Positions 1-8,555 of a DNA stretch of 60,851 nt are shown piece after piece. The stretch is from assembly GCF_001428255.1 (NCBI RefSeq), contig NZ_LMRW01000023.1:1-60851 (forward strand), read 5' to 3'. The position numbers and the translations under genes are program-made. Within the stretch, counting starts at the first letter, position 1. Every line of letters starts with the position of its first letter. The DNA comes from Agromyces sp. Soil535 (GTDB lineage: Bacteria > Actinomycetota > Actinomycetes > Actinomycetales > Microbacteriaceae). The notes under the pieces are model-generated. The model did not search any database. It saw nothing but the letters and a program-made list of their open reading frames with translations, and was not told the origin of the DNA.

Positions 1-50
1 GACCACCAGCATCGAGGGAGGCCCGCCTCATGCGACGGAGCGACCCAGGG

Positions 51-92
51 TGGGGAATTTCGGTGAGCGAAAGTGAGGAATTTCAGTGAGCG
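51..92. repeat. Doubled 19-bp repeat, IS-terminus-like
   Basis: Two direct copies of a 19-bp unit, TGRGGAATTTCRGTGAGCG, lie at 51-69 and 74-92 and differ at two positions. Closely spaced repeats of this sort are found at the ends of IS21-type elements, where the transposase binds multiple terminal repeats. No transposase is visible between base 1 and the repeat, so the element itself would lie outside the window. The IS21 assignment is inference from the repeat layout. Confidence 0.45.
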
Positions 93-168
93 CCGTCAGG
101 CCGCACTCCATGGGAGAAGCCGCGCGAGTTCACCGAGGTCATCCACACAATCGCGGGGAGCCGGCATC

Positions 169-405
169 GACCTCGACCGTCCAGTGACGATGCGGTTCCC
201 AGGGCAGGACGCCCAGCCAAGCGTCGCAGACGAGCCACGTCGGATCCGATCACTCGAGCGCGCCCGGGTCGGCGATTCCGGTTACTGGACGATGTGGTCA
301 TCCGACTACCGCGTCGACTACCTCTGGCACTCGACATCCACGATCACCCGCATCGAACGACTCGGAATCGAGGACGATGAATCCGGCCAACCGGTCTGGC
401 GATGA
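169..405 (+). pseudogene. Protein-like 3' fragment of unknown family
   Basis: An open frame entering from the IS-like repeat ends with a protein-like stretch (RRIRSLERARVGDSGYWTM, then SSDYRVDYLWHSTSTITRI) and a stop at 405. No start with a ribosome site is visible, because the frame runs back into the repeat at 51-92, so this looks like the surviving 3' end of a gene cut by an insertion. A terminator-like hairpin directly follows the stop, which supports a real gene end. I do not recognise the family. Confidence 0.3.
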
Positions 406-408
406 AAC

Positions 409-439
409 GGGCTGGCGAGGCGAATCCCCACGCCAGCCC
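409..439. terminator. Hairpin between convergent gene ends
   Basis: A perfect 9-bp stem (GGGCTGGCG at 409-417, CGCCAGCCC at 431-439) with a 13-base loop lies between the stop at 405 and the end of the leftward GcvT-family gene at 453. It could terminate both directions. There is no clear T-run. Confidence 0.55.
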
Positions 440-452
440 GGTCGCCGTCTGA

Positions 453-1817
453 CTACGCGTGCTCCATCGCCTGCACGTCGACTCGGCGATGATCTGGCTT
501 GAACGGAAGCTCCGTGACCTCCGCGCGAATCTCCCGCTGGGCGGTGCCGGGACGACCCCAGAGCACCGTGACCCGGGTTCCGGGCGCCGCGTGCGCCCGA
601 TCGATGACAGCAAGCGAGATCGTCCTTCGGAGGACGACGCTGAGCGTTCGGCCCGTTGAGACGCCGACGGGTTCGCCGTCGACGCGCACCTGGTCGAATA
701 CCGGACCCTGCACCTTTGGCAGCTCCATCGGCTCAGGGAGGTCGCCGTCACGGAAGTATGAAGCGAACACATCGAGCACGTCGTCGCTGTTCCACGTCAA
801 CCCGACATGTATCCGGCGCGGACCCCCTGCCTCCGCTTCGGCGACCAAAGCGTCCCGTCCGATGAACTTGTGGGTGAGTGCACCGCGCCCGCCCCAGCCG
901 AGTTCCGTCGGACGACGGAAGTAATCCGTGAAGCTCTCTGCGACGAAACTCCCGCCCGGGTAGCTCCGCTTGAACTGCCATGCAGCGCCGGGGGTGATCG
1001 CCGAGGATGGCATGTAGTCGAGGCCGTTCGTCGCGATTCCCGATTCGATGTGCTGGATCGATTGGGCGCGGAACCCGAGCTTCTTGATTCCATACGGGGC
1101 TCCAGCCTCGACGAGCGCGCTCCAGATCTCGTCGGCATGTTCGGCGGGGCCATGCACTTCGTACCCAAGTTCGCCGGAGATTCCGGTGCGGAGCACCCGC
1201 ACCGCGACCCCGTTCAGCTGCGTGACTCGGCTTCGGTTGAATCGAATGTCGGTGAGGTCGTCGCCCGTCGCAGCGGAGACCACGGCCAGTGATTCGGGTC
1301 CCTGGACGCCGAAGATGAAAAGGTCCGGGCTGATGTCTTCTGCTGAAGCGGCCCATTCACGTTGGCTGAGCTGCCAGACCAACCAGTCGCCGCTGCCAGC
1401 GGTGTAGACGAATTCGCCATCGTCGATTCTCAGCAGGATGCCTTCCGAGGCGATCCAGGCGTTCTCGTCGAGTTGGACGTGGTGTTTCACCTGCCCGATT
1501 TCGAACTTGCTGAGATCGTTCATGCCGAGCTGGCTGAGGAACTCGAGCGCCTGCGGCCCGGAGACCCGCGTCTTGGACAGGGGGGTCCAGTCGCCGATGT
1601 AGCAGCTGTTGACGTGAGCCTGCCCTTCCTCCGCCCAGTCGGTGTACTCGAGCGGGAGGTAGAGCGGGCCGAATCGGCCGACTGCCGTCTTCCCGGTGCC
1701 TGCGTCCTGCGCCGCCGCGGCGGGGCTGAACAGTGCGGGTCGCTCGACGATCAGCGGTCCGCTACTCGCGTTCTTGAACGCGAGATAGGTGGCGCGGTGG
1801 TCGGGTTTGGGGGTCAT
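453..1817 (-). CDS. GcvT/LigM-family folate-dependent demethylase, divergent member
   Basis: 454-residue protein of the aminomethyltransferase (GcvT) superfamily. Such proteins bind tetrahydrofolate (THF) in the N-terminal domain and move a C1 unit onto it. Subfamily-like features are the segment ISGELGYEVHGP, the C-terminal HKFIGRDAL, and the final beta-barrel ending near VTVLWGRPG. LigM, DesA and dicamba demethylase belong to the same superfamily and demethylate aryl methyl ethers. The ATG at 1817 is preceded by GAAGGAG. It differs clearly from the three other GcvT-type genes at 28.4, 31.4 and 35.6 kb, so its substrate may differ too. Directly upstream lies a purU/DUF3500 relic, so it once stood in a C1 gene group. 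O-, N- or S-demethylation cannot be separated from sequence alone. Confidence 0.85.
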   Translation of the reverse strand: MTPKPDHRATYLAFKNASSGPLIVERPALFSPAAAAQDAGTGKTAVGRFGPLYLPLEYTDWAEEGQAHVNSCYIGDWTPLSKTRVSGPQALEFLSQLGMNDLSKFEIGQVKHHVQLDENAWIASEGILLRIDDGEFVYTAGSGDWLVWQLSQREWAASAEDISPDLFIFGVQGPESLAVVSAATGDDLTDIRFNRSRVTQLNGVAVRVLRTGISGELGYEVHGPAEHADEIWSALVEAGAPYGIKKLGFRAQSIQHIESGIATNGLDYMPSSAITPGAAWQFKRSYPGGSFVAESFTDYFRRPTELGWGGRGALTHKFIGRDALVAEAEAGGPRRIHVGLTWNSDDVLDVFASYFRDGDLPEPMELPKVQGPVFDQVRVDGEPVGVSTGRTLSVVLRRTISLAVIDRAHAAPGTRVTVLWGRPGTAQREIRAEVTELPFKPDHRRVDVQAMEHA

Positions 1818-1841
1818 TGCGGAGTACTCCTTCGGGTTGGC

Positions 1842-2081
1842 TCAGTCGCCTGAGTGCTGCGCGTGCCACTGCGCGAGGTCGGCGCGCCCGTAGTCGTTCC
1901 CGTTCGGCTGGCGCAGCGCGCTGTGCAACTTGAATCGAGCGGGCACGCGGTGTGCGTCGTAGTCGACGAGCGTCGCATCGCGCTGGGGTGAGGTGAGCAG
2001 AAGCAGGAAGTCAGCGCCGATGTCACGGAACGTCTGCTGCTTCGATTCGGTGAGCTCGCTCACGGGCATGCCGTCATACGG
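1842..2081 (-). pseudogene. DUF3500 C-terminal relic with internal deletion
   Basis: The reading frame from PYDGMPVSELTE to QPNGNDYGRADLAQW matches the C-terminus of the intact DUF3500 protein at 19700-20998, which has PYEGIPVRELTD and LPNGNDYGKALLAQM in the same order. About forty residues are missing in the middle: the relic passes straight from DYDAH to RVPARF, whereas the intact copy has the block MDETWLSW to GVWLSN between the corresponding DFDGH and RLPARF. No start or N-terminus remains, and the 5' side is fused to a purU fragment. It is a decayed duplicate and not expected to make a functional protein. Confidence 0.75.
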
Positions 2082-2082
2082 G

Positions 2083-2169
2083 GTAGTCGGTGTACTGATC
2101 GAGCGACAGGATGTTCGCCCCGATCTCGACGACGGTCGACGAGATCGTGCTGATGAGGCCCGGCCTGTC
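2083..2169 (-). pseudogene. purU ACT-domain relic
   Basis: Leftward translation in the frame ending at 2083 gives DRPGLISTISS followed by GANILSLDQYTDY. This is the N-terminal ACT-domain signature of formyltetrahydrofolate deformylase; the intact purU at 33767 has [11 protein letters not shown] and [13 protein letters not shown] at the same place. Stops (TGA TAG) lie directly upstream in this frame, and downstream the frame runs into the DUF3500 relic. It shows that a second C1 gene set once lay next to the demethylase at 453-1817. Confidence 0.75.
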
Positions 2170-2252
2170 CTATCATTCGACGAGCGGTGTGACCTCGTTC
2201 GACGGGAGGCGCGCGGAACGGCCTGAGATGCGTGCGGATCGACGATGATCAT

Positions 2253-2909
2253 GCTGCTGCTCCGATGCGGTTTCAGACGACTGAAACTATATCAGGGCAA
2301 AGGAACAATGCTAGCGGCAAGCAATGTTTTCATTTATCGACCTCTTCCATCAGACTTATGGTCCTTCATACATCTGAACGATGCCGTTCGCGCTGGGCCG
2401 CCAAGGAGCCGGCGATGCCGAGACGCGCTCAGCGCAGCCAAGAAGATCGTCTCGCGCACCAACGTCATCCTCACGTTCGACGAAGGCGACTTCGGCCAGG
2501 TCATCGGAAAGGCTGTGTCCCTCAACAATCACGGACGTACCGGATCGGAGCCGGCGACCCCTGATCGGCACCACCATCCACACTCGGCCGCGAGGCCCCT
2601 GAGCGCACACCACACTCGCGAGACTCACCGCCACCGTTCACTCGGCGCCGTTCAATGAGAGTTCGCTCGAGCGGACTACCGGGCTGGCGCGTTGTCCTCC
2701 CAGCAGGCGATCCGTCGGTCACGCCGCAGCCCGCAGACACCTCTGCATGGGTGCGAATTGGCCGAGACAGACTCCGAGAATTGCGATCGATACAGCGTTG
2801 GAAGCTCAATTCTGTTGCGACGTAGCTCGTGCTTGTCACAGTATTGCGCGTGGATGATCATGTGTGCCATCGTGTGTGATCATATCCATCCATGTACGAG
2901 GAGGTACCT
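2253..2909. other. Non-coding or decayed stretch before the MBL gene
   Basis: About 650 bases between the purU relic and the MBL-fold gene. Several overlapping open frames occur on both strands, but none has a ribosome site, a recognisable motif or a convincing composition. The last 60 bases should hold the promoter of the MBL gene; a short inverted repeat GATCA...TGATC lies near 2859-2884. Confidence 0.5.
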
Positions 2910-4037
2910 ATGGATCGGCAAACCAACGGAAGGTCATCCGGATTCTCGCGACGCGCGCTGATGACGGGCGCGGCAGCATCAGTCGGCGCAGGTTTGCTGG
3001 CGCCGACTGCGGCGAACGCCCTGGCGCCAATCACTTCTGCGAGGACGGGAAAGCCGGCCGACTATTCCAGCGGCATGAACCTCGTGCTGCTGGGGACCGC
3101 CGGAGGGCCGCCACCGAACGGATCCCGCTTCGGGATCTCGAGCGCGATCGTCGTTGACGGCAACGTCTACATCATCGACGCGGGTCGGGGATCGGTCTCC
3201 CAATACAAGCGGGCCGATTTGGCCCTGGCTTCGCTTCGCGGGATCTTCATCACCCACCTGCACGCCGACCATGTCGGCGATTACTTCAACTACTTCCTGT
3301 TGGGCGGAAACGCGAACCCGAACGTCACGGACTCCGTTCCGAACTCGACGCCCGTCTTCGGCCCTGGTCCGGCAGGCTTCCTGCCGCCGACCTTCGGCGG
3401 CGGTGAATCACCGACGGTGAACCCGGAGAACCCCACCCCTGGACTCGCTGCCCTCACGGAGTCCTGCAACCAGGCGTTTGCATACAGCACGAACGTCTTC
3501 ATGCGGGACAGCCGGATTCGCGATACCTCGACGCTTGCAGACGTGCGAGAGATTCCCCTCGACGGCCTCGCGGTCGGGCCCTCGAGCACCGCACCTGCGA
3601 TGAGCCCCTTGACCGTCATGGAAGACGAGCATGTGAAGGTCACGGCCGTACTCGTCCCCCATGGACCGGTGTTCCCGTGCTTCGCCTACCGGTTCGAATC
3701 CGAGTACGGCTCGGTGACCTTCTCGGGTGACACGACATACTCGGACAATCTCCTCACACTCGCGCACGACACCGACATCCTCGTTCACGAGGCGATCAAC
3801 GTGCAGGGCTGGAATGGGCCGGCGGCGCTCAAGGACCACCTTCTGGAAGGGCACGTCGAGGTTCAACGTGTCGGTGAAGTCGCGCAGGCATCGAACGCCG
3901 CGCGGTTGGTTCTCAGCCACATCGGCGACCTCGCTGCCGGCGGTGAGCTGCCGGAAGACCAATGGCGAAAGTGGGCAAAGCAGGGCTACGAGGGCCGCGT
4001 CGATGTGGGAGCGGATCTGCAGACCTTCCGGGTCTGA
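2910..4037 (+). CDS. Exported metallo-beta-lactamase-fold hydrolase (TAT signal)
   Basis: 375 residues from the ATG at 2910. This start is chosen over the ATG at 2892 because GAGGAGGT lies at 2898-2905, between the two. The N-terminus carries a twin-arginine signal (SRRALMTG, residues 13-20), a hydrophobic stretch and APTAANALA, so export in folded form is likely. The metal motif HLHADH is at about 116-121, with a later Asp in FSGDTTYSD and a C-terminal His in VLSHIGD, the pattern of RNase Z-like and arylsulfatase-type MBL enzymes. Likely an extracytoplasmic esterase, lactonase or sulfatase-type hydrolase. Its place between a demethylase and the MetE-like gene suggests it prepares a growth substrate, but the substrate is unknown. 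Confidence 0.8.
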   Translation: MDRQTNGRSSGFSRRALMTGAAASVGAGLLAPTAANALAPITSARTGKPADYSSGMNLVLLGTAGGPPPNGSRFGISSAIVVDGNVYIIDAGRGSVSQYKRADLALASLRGIFITHLHADHVGDYFNYFLLGGNANPNVTDSVPNSTPVFGPGPAGFLPPTFGGGESPTVNPENPTPGLAALTESCNQAFAYSTNVFMRDSRIRDTSTLADVREIPLDGLAVGPSSTAPAMSPLTVMEDEHVKVTAVLVPHGPVFPCFAYRFESEYGSVTFSGDTTYSDNLLTLAHDTDILVHEAINVQGWNGPAALKDHLLEGHVEVQRVGEVAQASNAARLVLSHIGDLAAGGELPEDQWRKWAKQGYEGRVDVGADLQTFRV

Positions 4038-4424
4038 CACGTTGGGTGCCCTTTCGCCGAACGGCCCGCTCGCATAAGGGTGGGCCGACGGGCGTGCGGC
4101 TCTGCGTCAGGCCTGCGGGATCGGGTCGAGCCGCACGATGACGGCCTTCGACACAGGGGTGTCGCTATCCGTCTGGCGCCATACAAACGAAGGGCGCGCT
4201 GCCCCTCTGGCGCTGCCGACCGCGAGCTCGCACACTTCGGACTGAAGCTGAGTCACCGAGCAGCGGTTATGTTACGCAGATATCTCGTGAGATTACATAC
4301 AGCTGATATGTTTGGCCGAGCGGATGACCCTGCGCCTGAGATGAAGCGCGATCGAAGGGCAGGGCCACTCCATCCGCTCCGAGCTCACGGGACGCCCGTG
4401 GATCCCCAAGAGAGAGTGACTTCA
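4038..4424. other. Intergenic stretch, no gene seen
   Basis: 387 bases between two rightward genes. An open frame runs through it in phase with the MetE-like gene but has no ribosome site and no family-like content, so I do not extend that gene into it. An AT-rich part near 4265-4320 may hold a promoter. Confidence 0.45.
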
Positions 4425-5492
4425 ATGACGACACCTCAGGGCGTGCACCTGGTCGGAAGCATAAACCTCCCTGACGTCGAGACGACGATGCGGTCGGCCG
4501 CCGAGATCCTCGGCCGTCGCGTCCGCCGTATTCCGGATGGAGAGGTCGGCGAACGGTTTCACTGGATCGCATGGCAGCCGAACCGCCTCGACTCTACTGA
4601 CGGACTCGAGCGCGTCGGAGAACCGGGATATCTGGTCGGTGGGGTCCTCGATGTGCGGCCGCTCCGGATCGCCGACGGCATCGATGCGCTCGAGTTGAAG
4701 TTGCCGAACCTCGGCTACGCCGATGAGGCTCGTTCCTCTTGGGCTGTTTTCAAGCGCTTGCGGGACGAGGGTGTCATCGCTGCGGGCACACGATTCCAGG
4801 TGTCACTACCCACACCCACGGCTGTTGTCGGCGCGTTCATCGTCCCAGAGGACCGCGCAAGGTTCGAGCCCTTGTACCGCGACGCGCTCTTCGCCGAGTT
4901 AGACCGCATCCTCGACGTCATCCCTCACGATGACCTCGCGATCCAATGGGATTGTGCCGTCGAGTTCGGGTACATCGAGAACGCGGGCTACGACAAGCGC
5001 GACAATGCCGGTTTCCTGCCCTGGTTTGATGACGTGTGGTCGGGTGTGATCGCTCGGGCAGTCGAACAGGCAGCACGTGTCCCCGATGACGTAGAGGTTG
5101 GCTTCCACCTCTGCTACGGGGATGTGGGCGAGCGGCACTATGTCGAACCGGAGGACACCGGCAACCTCGCTGCATTCGCGCAGCGCCTGCTGGATGCCTC
5201 GCACCGAGGCATCAGCTGGATCCACCTCCCGGTACCGATCGAGCGCGATGACGACGCGTACTTCGAGCCTCTCGAGCGACTCGCAGTGCCCGAACACACC
5301 GAGTTGTACCTCGGACTCGTGCACCGCGAGGACGGCGCCGAGGGAGCCGAGCGCCGTATTGCCACGGCGCAACGACACGTGGACCGCTTCGGCGTTGCCA
5401 CAGAGTGTGGAATCGGTCGCGCACCGGCAGACGCAACGCTGCCACTGCTCCGAATCCACGCAGCCGTAGCTCAGCCGTGGCCTGCGCTCTGA
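4425..5492 (+). CDS. MetE-core-like (cobalamin-independent methionine synthase II-like) protein
   Basis: 355 residues from the ATG at 4425, the first start that opens directly into the family sequence (VHLVGSINLPDVETT). It matches the stand-alone UROD/MetE-like TIM-barrel proteins, about half the length of full MetE. Candidate zinc ligands are His228 and Cys230 in FHLCYGD and Cys328 in ATECGIGR, the H-x-C plus late Cys arrangement of MetE-type methyltransferases. Full MetE moves a methyl from methyl-THF to homocysteine, but the N-terminal half that full MetE uses for folate is absent here. Next to THF-dependent demethylases it could be a methyl acceptor or donor enzyme for an unusual substrate. 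Family call firm, reaction unknown. Confidence 0.7.
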   Translation: MTTPQGVHLVGSINLPDVETTMRSAAEILGRRVRRIPDGEVGERFHWIAWQPNRLDSTDGLERVGEPGYLVGGVLDVRPLRIADGIDALELKLPNLGYADEARSSWAVFKRLRDEGVIAAGTRFQVSLPTPTAVVGAFIVPEDRARFEPLYRDALFAELDRILDVIPHDDLAIQWDCAVEFGYIENAGYDKRDNAGFLPWFDDVWSGVIARAVEQAARVPDDVEVGFHLCYGDVGERHYVEPEDTGNLAAFAQRLLDASHRGISWIHLPVPIERDDDAYFEPLERLAVPEHTELYLGLVHREDGAEGAERRIATAQRHVDRFGVATECGIGRAPADATLPLLRIHAAVAQPWPAL

Positions 5493-5511
5493 GCCTTGCG
5501 GATTCGTTGAC

Positions 5512-6072
5512 CTAACGAACGCCCCATGGGTAGTCTCCACGTTCCAACCGGGTAATGGTCTGCTCCAGCTAGCGAACTTCAGCGTCGAGCAGAGAATCCT
5601 CACGTTCGACCTCGAGGAGAAACTATTCAGGGACATCCTCTTCGGAAGCTTCGCGGAGGGTATCGCGTTGTTGTCGGAGTGCCGCGTGGAGTTGATCGCG
5701 GCGGCTGCGCAACAAGTCGACGACTTCGAGACGGTCCAGGTGATGCGCTTGTGCCAGGGCAACACGGAATTCTGCTGGACGATCGATGCGCGGCAATTCC
5801 TGTCGCACCCAATCGCCGACGATCGCCCGCCCGGTCTCGGTGATCGCATATGTCGTGCGCGCCGTCCGATTGCCGCTGCGATCGACGCCGACGGGCGTGA
5901 GCAGCCCGAGATTCTGGAGGCGAGTGACCGTGCGGTAGACGGTTCCCGTGGCGAGCGACACGATGCGGTCGTCATGCCGGCGGAGCATGAGCTGCACCAT
6001 TCCGTACGGATGCATGGCTCCTTCGAACAGCAGGCTCAAGATCATGAACCCGAGACCGGTAATTCGCTCCAC
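5512..6072 (-). pseudogene. PadR-family regulator interrupted by two in-frame stops
   Basis: The frame opens with GTG at 6072 after GAGGAAGAA. It encodes a PadR winged helix (GLGFMILSLLFEG, HPYGMVQLMLRR, GTVYRTVTRLQNLGLL) and part of the C-terminal helical domain, then stops at 5623. The same frame continues beyond that TAG with LLEVEREDSLLDAEVR, meets a second TAG, and ends at 5512 with LEQTITRLERGDYPWG, which is the normal dimerisation tail of PadR proteins. The full 186-codon frame has the usual PadR length, so the gene appears inactivated by two nonsense changes. The 149-residue product might still bind DNA but would lack most of the dimer helix. Confidence 0.8.
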
Positions 6073-6399
6073 GCTTCTTCCTCAACTCTGAGATATTCGG
6101 TGTCGACTGTATCGGCCACGGAAGGCGCTAATACCAGTCGCCTGCCGGTTCCACGTGTGTCCGCGCAAACGTCCCTTACGACAGCCAGGAACTGGCGCCA
6201 AGGCCTTAGCCACTCCAGTAGGCCTCCCTCGAACGATCGGTGGGCCCCCCTCGTCGAAGACTTCTGCCAAGCGCGGAGTCGCGGTCGACTCCGAGCGTGA
6301 GCTGAGTAAGGTGGTCGGACTTGTCGTCGCTCCCGGTGGCGCGAGGGCATGCGGAACGCCGCGCCGGCCCGAGCCGACGCAGCGTCAGATCGCCTCCGC
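6073..6399. other. Intergenic stretch upstream of padR
   Basis: 327 bases between the PadR gene and the formate dehydrogenase, both leftward. Near 6092-6113 there is an imperfect inverted repeat (GATATTC...GACTGTATC) just upstream of the PadR start that could be its autoregulatory site. No further coding signal recognised. Confidence 0.4.
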
Positions 6400-7557
6400 C
6401 TACCTCGTCTCGTACGAATGCGCTCCTGTGCCGGCGTATCCGCCGCCTTCTACGATCAGGTACTCCGGTCGGATGTCGCGGCCGGCGAACCAGCTCTCCA
6501 GGATCTCGCGGGTGCCGGCTGCGTAACGGGCCTGGGACTGGAGGGATGTCCCGGAGGTGTGGGGGGTCATCCCGTGGTTCGGCATGCTCCGCCAAGGATG
6601 GTCAGCAGGAGCCGGCTGCGGGAACCAGACGTCGCCGGCGTATCCGGCCAGTCGGCCGCTTTCCAGCGTCCGGACGATCGCGTCGCGATTGGCAATTGCC
6701 CCGCGCGCGGGGTTGACGATGTAGGAGCCCCGCCGCATGGTGCTGAGGAGCTCGTCGCTGAGCAGACCTTCGGTCTCGTTTGTCAGGGGGGCGTGCACGG
6801 TCAGCACGTCGATTTCCTTGACGAGACTCTCGATGTCCTCGTGGAAGGTCAGGCCGAGACTTTCCTCGAGTTCTGCGGGGAGACGGTATCGGTCTGTGTA
6901 GTGCAGGCGCACGCCGAAAGGGGCGAGCCTTTCGAGGACGGCGCGGCCGATTCGTCCGGCGGCAAACACGCCAACGTCCATTCCCTCCAGGTCGTACGAT
7001 CGCTTCACTGCGTCGGCGATGTTCCATCCGCCTTCGACGACGATCTTGTACTGCGGGATGTAGTCCCGCACGAGGGCGAGCACCTGCATAACGGTGTGCT
7101 CGGCGACGCCGATGCTGTTGCTGTACGTCACCTCGGCGACAGTCAACCCGCGATCGATCGCTGAAGCCAAGTCAACGTGGTCGGATCCGATTCCCGCGGT
7201 AATCGCAAGCTTCAATTTCTCGGCCTTTGCCAGGCGATCGGGCGTCAAGTAGGCCGGCCAGAACGGCTGCGAGATCACAATGTCGGCGTCGGGGAGCTCC
7301 CGCTCGAAGACAGAGTCGGGGCCCTCCTTGTCGCTCGTAACCACGAGGGTGTGTCCGGCAGCTTCCAGGAACTTGCGCAGGCCCAGTTCGCCCGACACGC
7401 TTCCAAGCATTTCGCCGGGGACAAAGTCGATCCCCTCTGGGGTCGGCAAGAGTTGCCCGTTGGGGTAGTTCTCGATTACCGGGACGGAATCACGAGCGTA
7501 GGTCGGAGGGAAGCCCGACGTGGGGTCTGGATAGAGAACGCACAGTACTTTCGCCAT
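6400..7557 (-). CDS. fdh: NAD-dependent formate dehydrogenase
   Basis: 385 residues from the ATG at 7557, chosen because AAGGAG lies just before it; upstream codons in the frame are not family-like. It belongs to the D-2-hydroxyacid dehydrogenase superfamily, and the markers are those of formate dehydrogenase: VLYPDPTSGFPP near the start, ITAGIGSDHVDL, the Rossmann motif GVFAAGRIGRAVL, VNPARGAI, and the catalytic-His segment TPHTSGTSLQSQ. It oxidises formate to CO2 with NAD+ in the cytoplasm. The window has a formate source in purU, so this enzyme would close the oxidation of methyl groups removed by the GcvT-type demethylases. It follows the LysR gene by about 100 bases and may be read from the same leftward transcript. 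Confidence 0.88.
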   Translation of the reverse strand: MAKVLCVLYPDPTSGFPPTYARDSVPVIENYPNGQLLPTPEGIDFVPGEMLGSVSGELGLRKFLEAAGHTLVVTSDKEGPDSVFERELPDADIVISQPFWPAYLTPDRLAKAEKLKLAITAGIGSDHVDLASAIDRGLTVAEVTYSNSIGVAEHTVMQVLALVRDYIPQYKIVVEGGWNIADAVKRSYDLEGMDVGVFAAGRIGRAVLERLAPFGVRLHYTDRYRLPAELEESLGLTFHEDIESLVKEIDVLTVHAPLTNETEGLLSDELLSTMRRGSYIVNPARGAIANRDAIVRTLESGRLAGYAGDVWFPQPAPADHPWRSMPNHGMTPHTSGTSLQSQARYAAGTREILESWFAGRDIRPEYLIVEGGGYAGTGAHSYETR

Positions 7558-7658
7558 TGAAGCTCCTTCGTCGCTTGACGAACTGATTCTCGATGTGTGA
7601 TGACTTCGGCGTCCAACAGGAGGTGCCGGTGAGTTGATCGGTCGGGCCGATCGATGGT

Positions 7659-8555
7659 TCATCCTGAGGGTCTGCTAAAACCCGCCCTTGCCGTCTGAAT
7701 CACGGCGCGCGCAAATGGCGAGAACGGCTCGCCACCGCGAATTGCGAGGACGACCGGTGCGCTTACCGATGGATCCACGAGTTCGAGGCTGGCAACTCCG
7801 GGCGGGAGCGAGTGTGAATCTCGAGGGGGTTGAGGTGTGACCCCGGCCCAGCGACCACGTGCCACCATGGCGACGAGGGCGCCTACCGAATCAACCTCGG
7901 CCTGTGGTCGGAGCGCGATCCCCTGACGCTCGAGAGCAGCGTCGAGGCTCTGGCGTGCGTGCAGTCCAGGCGCGAGCAGACAGAGCGGAAGTTCGCTGAG
8001 CTCGACGGCGCGGATGGTGCGTCGGCTCCCCGCAGCTCGGGTACTCATGAGAACTCGCTGGCGTTCCGCATACAAGGGCGTGATGGTCAGTTCACCGGAA
8101 TGCCCTGGCCTGGTGTGAACGATTCCAGCGTCAAGCTCGAACCGCCTTAGCCTTTCCACGATCTCATCCGATGTGAGTCCGTCCTGCAGGTTGACTCTTG
8201 CTAGGGGATGGTCCGAGCAAAACCTATCGACAAGGTCCGCGGCGCTCTGGGTCGCCGATGGGATCACTCCAAGTCGGAGCGTTCCGACCAGGCCGGTCTG
8301 CAGCGACTTCATTACGGAGTGAAGGGCGTCCTGATCGGCGACGATGCGTCTAACCCACACAAGCAGTTGCTCACCTTCCGGAGTGAGTCCTTCGAAGGAG
8401 CGGCCACGTCGAACAAGCGGCACATCGAGTTCGATTTCGAGTTTCTGAATCGCCTCTGACAGCGAGGATTGCGAAACGAAGCACGACGCCGCGGCCCGAC
8501 CGAAGTGCCCTTCGCGTGCGAGTGCCACGAAGTACGCCATCTGCGTCAGGAGCAA
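7659..8555 (-). CDS. LysR-family transcriptional regulator
   Basis: About 298 residues if it starts at the TTG at 8555, giving LLTQMAYFVALAREGHFGRA, the usual LysR opening; a CTG at 8549 or the ATG at 8540 are alternatives. The winged HTH (FGRAAASCFVSQSSLSEAI) is followed by a substrate-binding domain (LRLGVIPSATQSAADLV). It overlaps the end of the upstream MFS gene, so it is translated as the last or next-to-last gene of the leftward aromatic operon. LysR proteins normally sense a pathway intermediate and activate or repress their own cluster. Confidence 0.88.
   Translation of the reverse strand: MLLTQMAYFVALAREGHFGRAAASCFVSQSSLSEAIQKLEIELDVPLVRRGRSFEGLTPEGEQLLVWVRRIVADQDALHSVMKSLQTGLVGTLRLGVIPSATQSAADLVDRFCSDHPLARVNLQDGLTSDEIVERLRRFELDAGIVHTRPGHSGELTITPLYAERQRVLMSTRAAGSRRTIRAVELSELPLCLLAPGLHARQSLDAALERQGIALRPQAEVDSVGALVAMVARGRWAGVTPQPPRDSHSLPPGVASLELVDPSVSAPVVLAIRGGEPFSPFARAVIQTARAGFSRPSG

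Noticed and set aside
2245..2658. Rightward 137-codon frame after the purU relic
   Set aside because: No ribosome site, no recognisable domain and an unnatural basic/His-rich end; treated as non-coding.
4100..4200. Leftward frame ending AVIVRLDPIPQA
   Set aside because: It looks faintly like a protein C-terminus but is too short to assign and has no upstream gene body.
4080..4424. N-terminal extension of the MetE-like gene
   Set aside because: No family similarity and no ribosome site; the protein signature begins directly at the ATG at 4425.
6400..7557. Phosphoglycerate or hydroxypyruvate dehydrogenase as alternative for the D-2-hydroxyacid dehydrogenase
   Set aside because: The N-terminal PDPTSGFPP and the HTSGTS segment are those of formate dehydrogenase.
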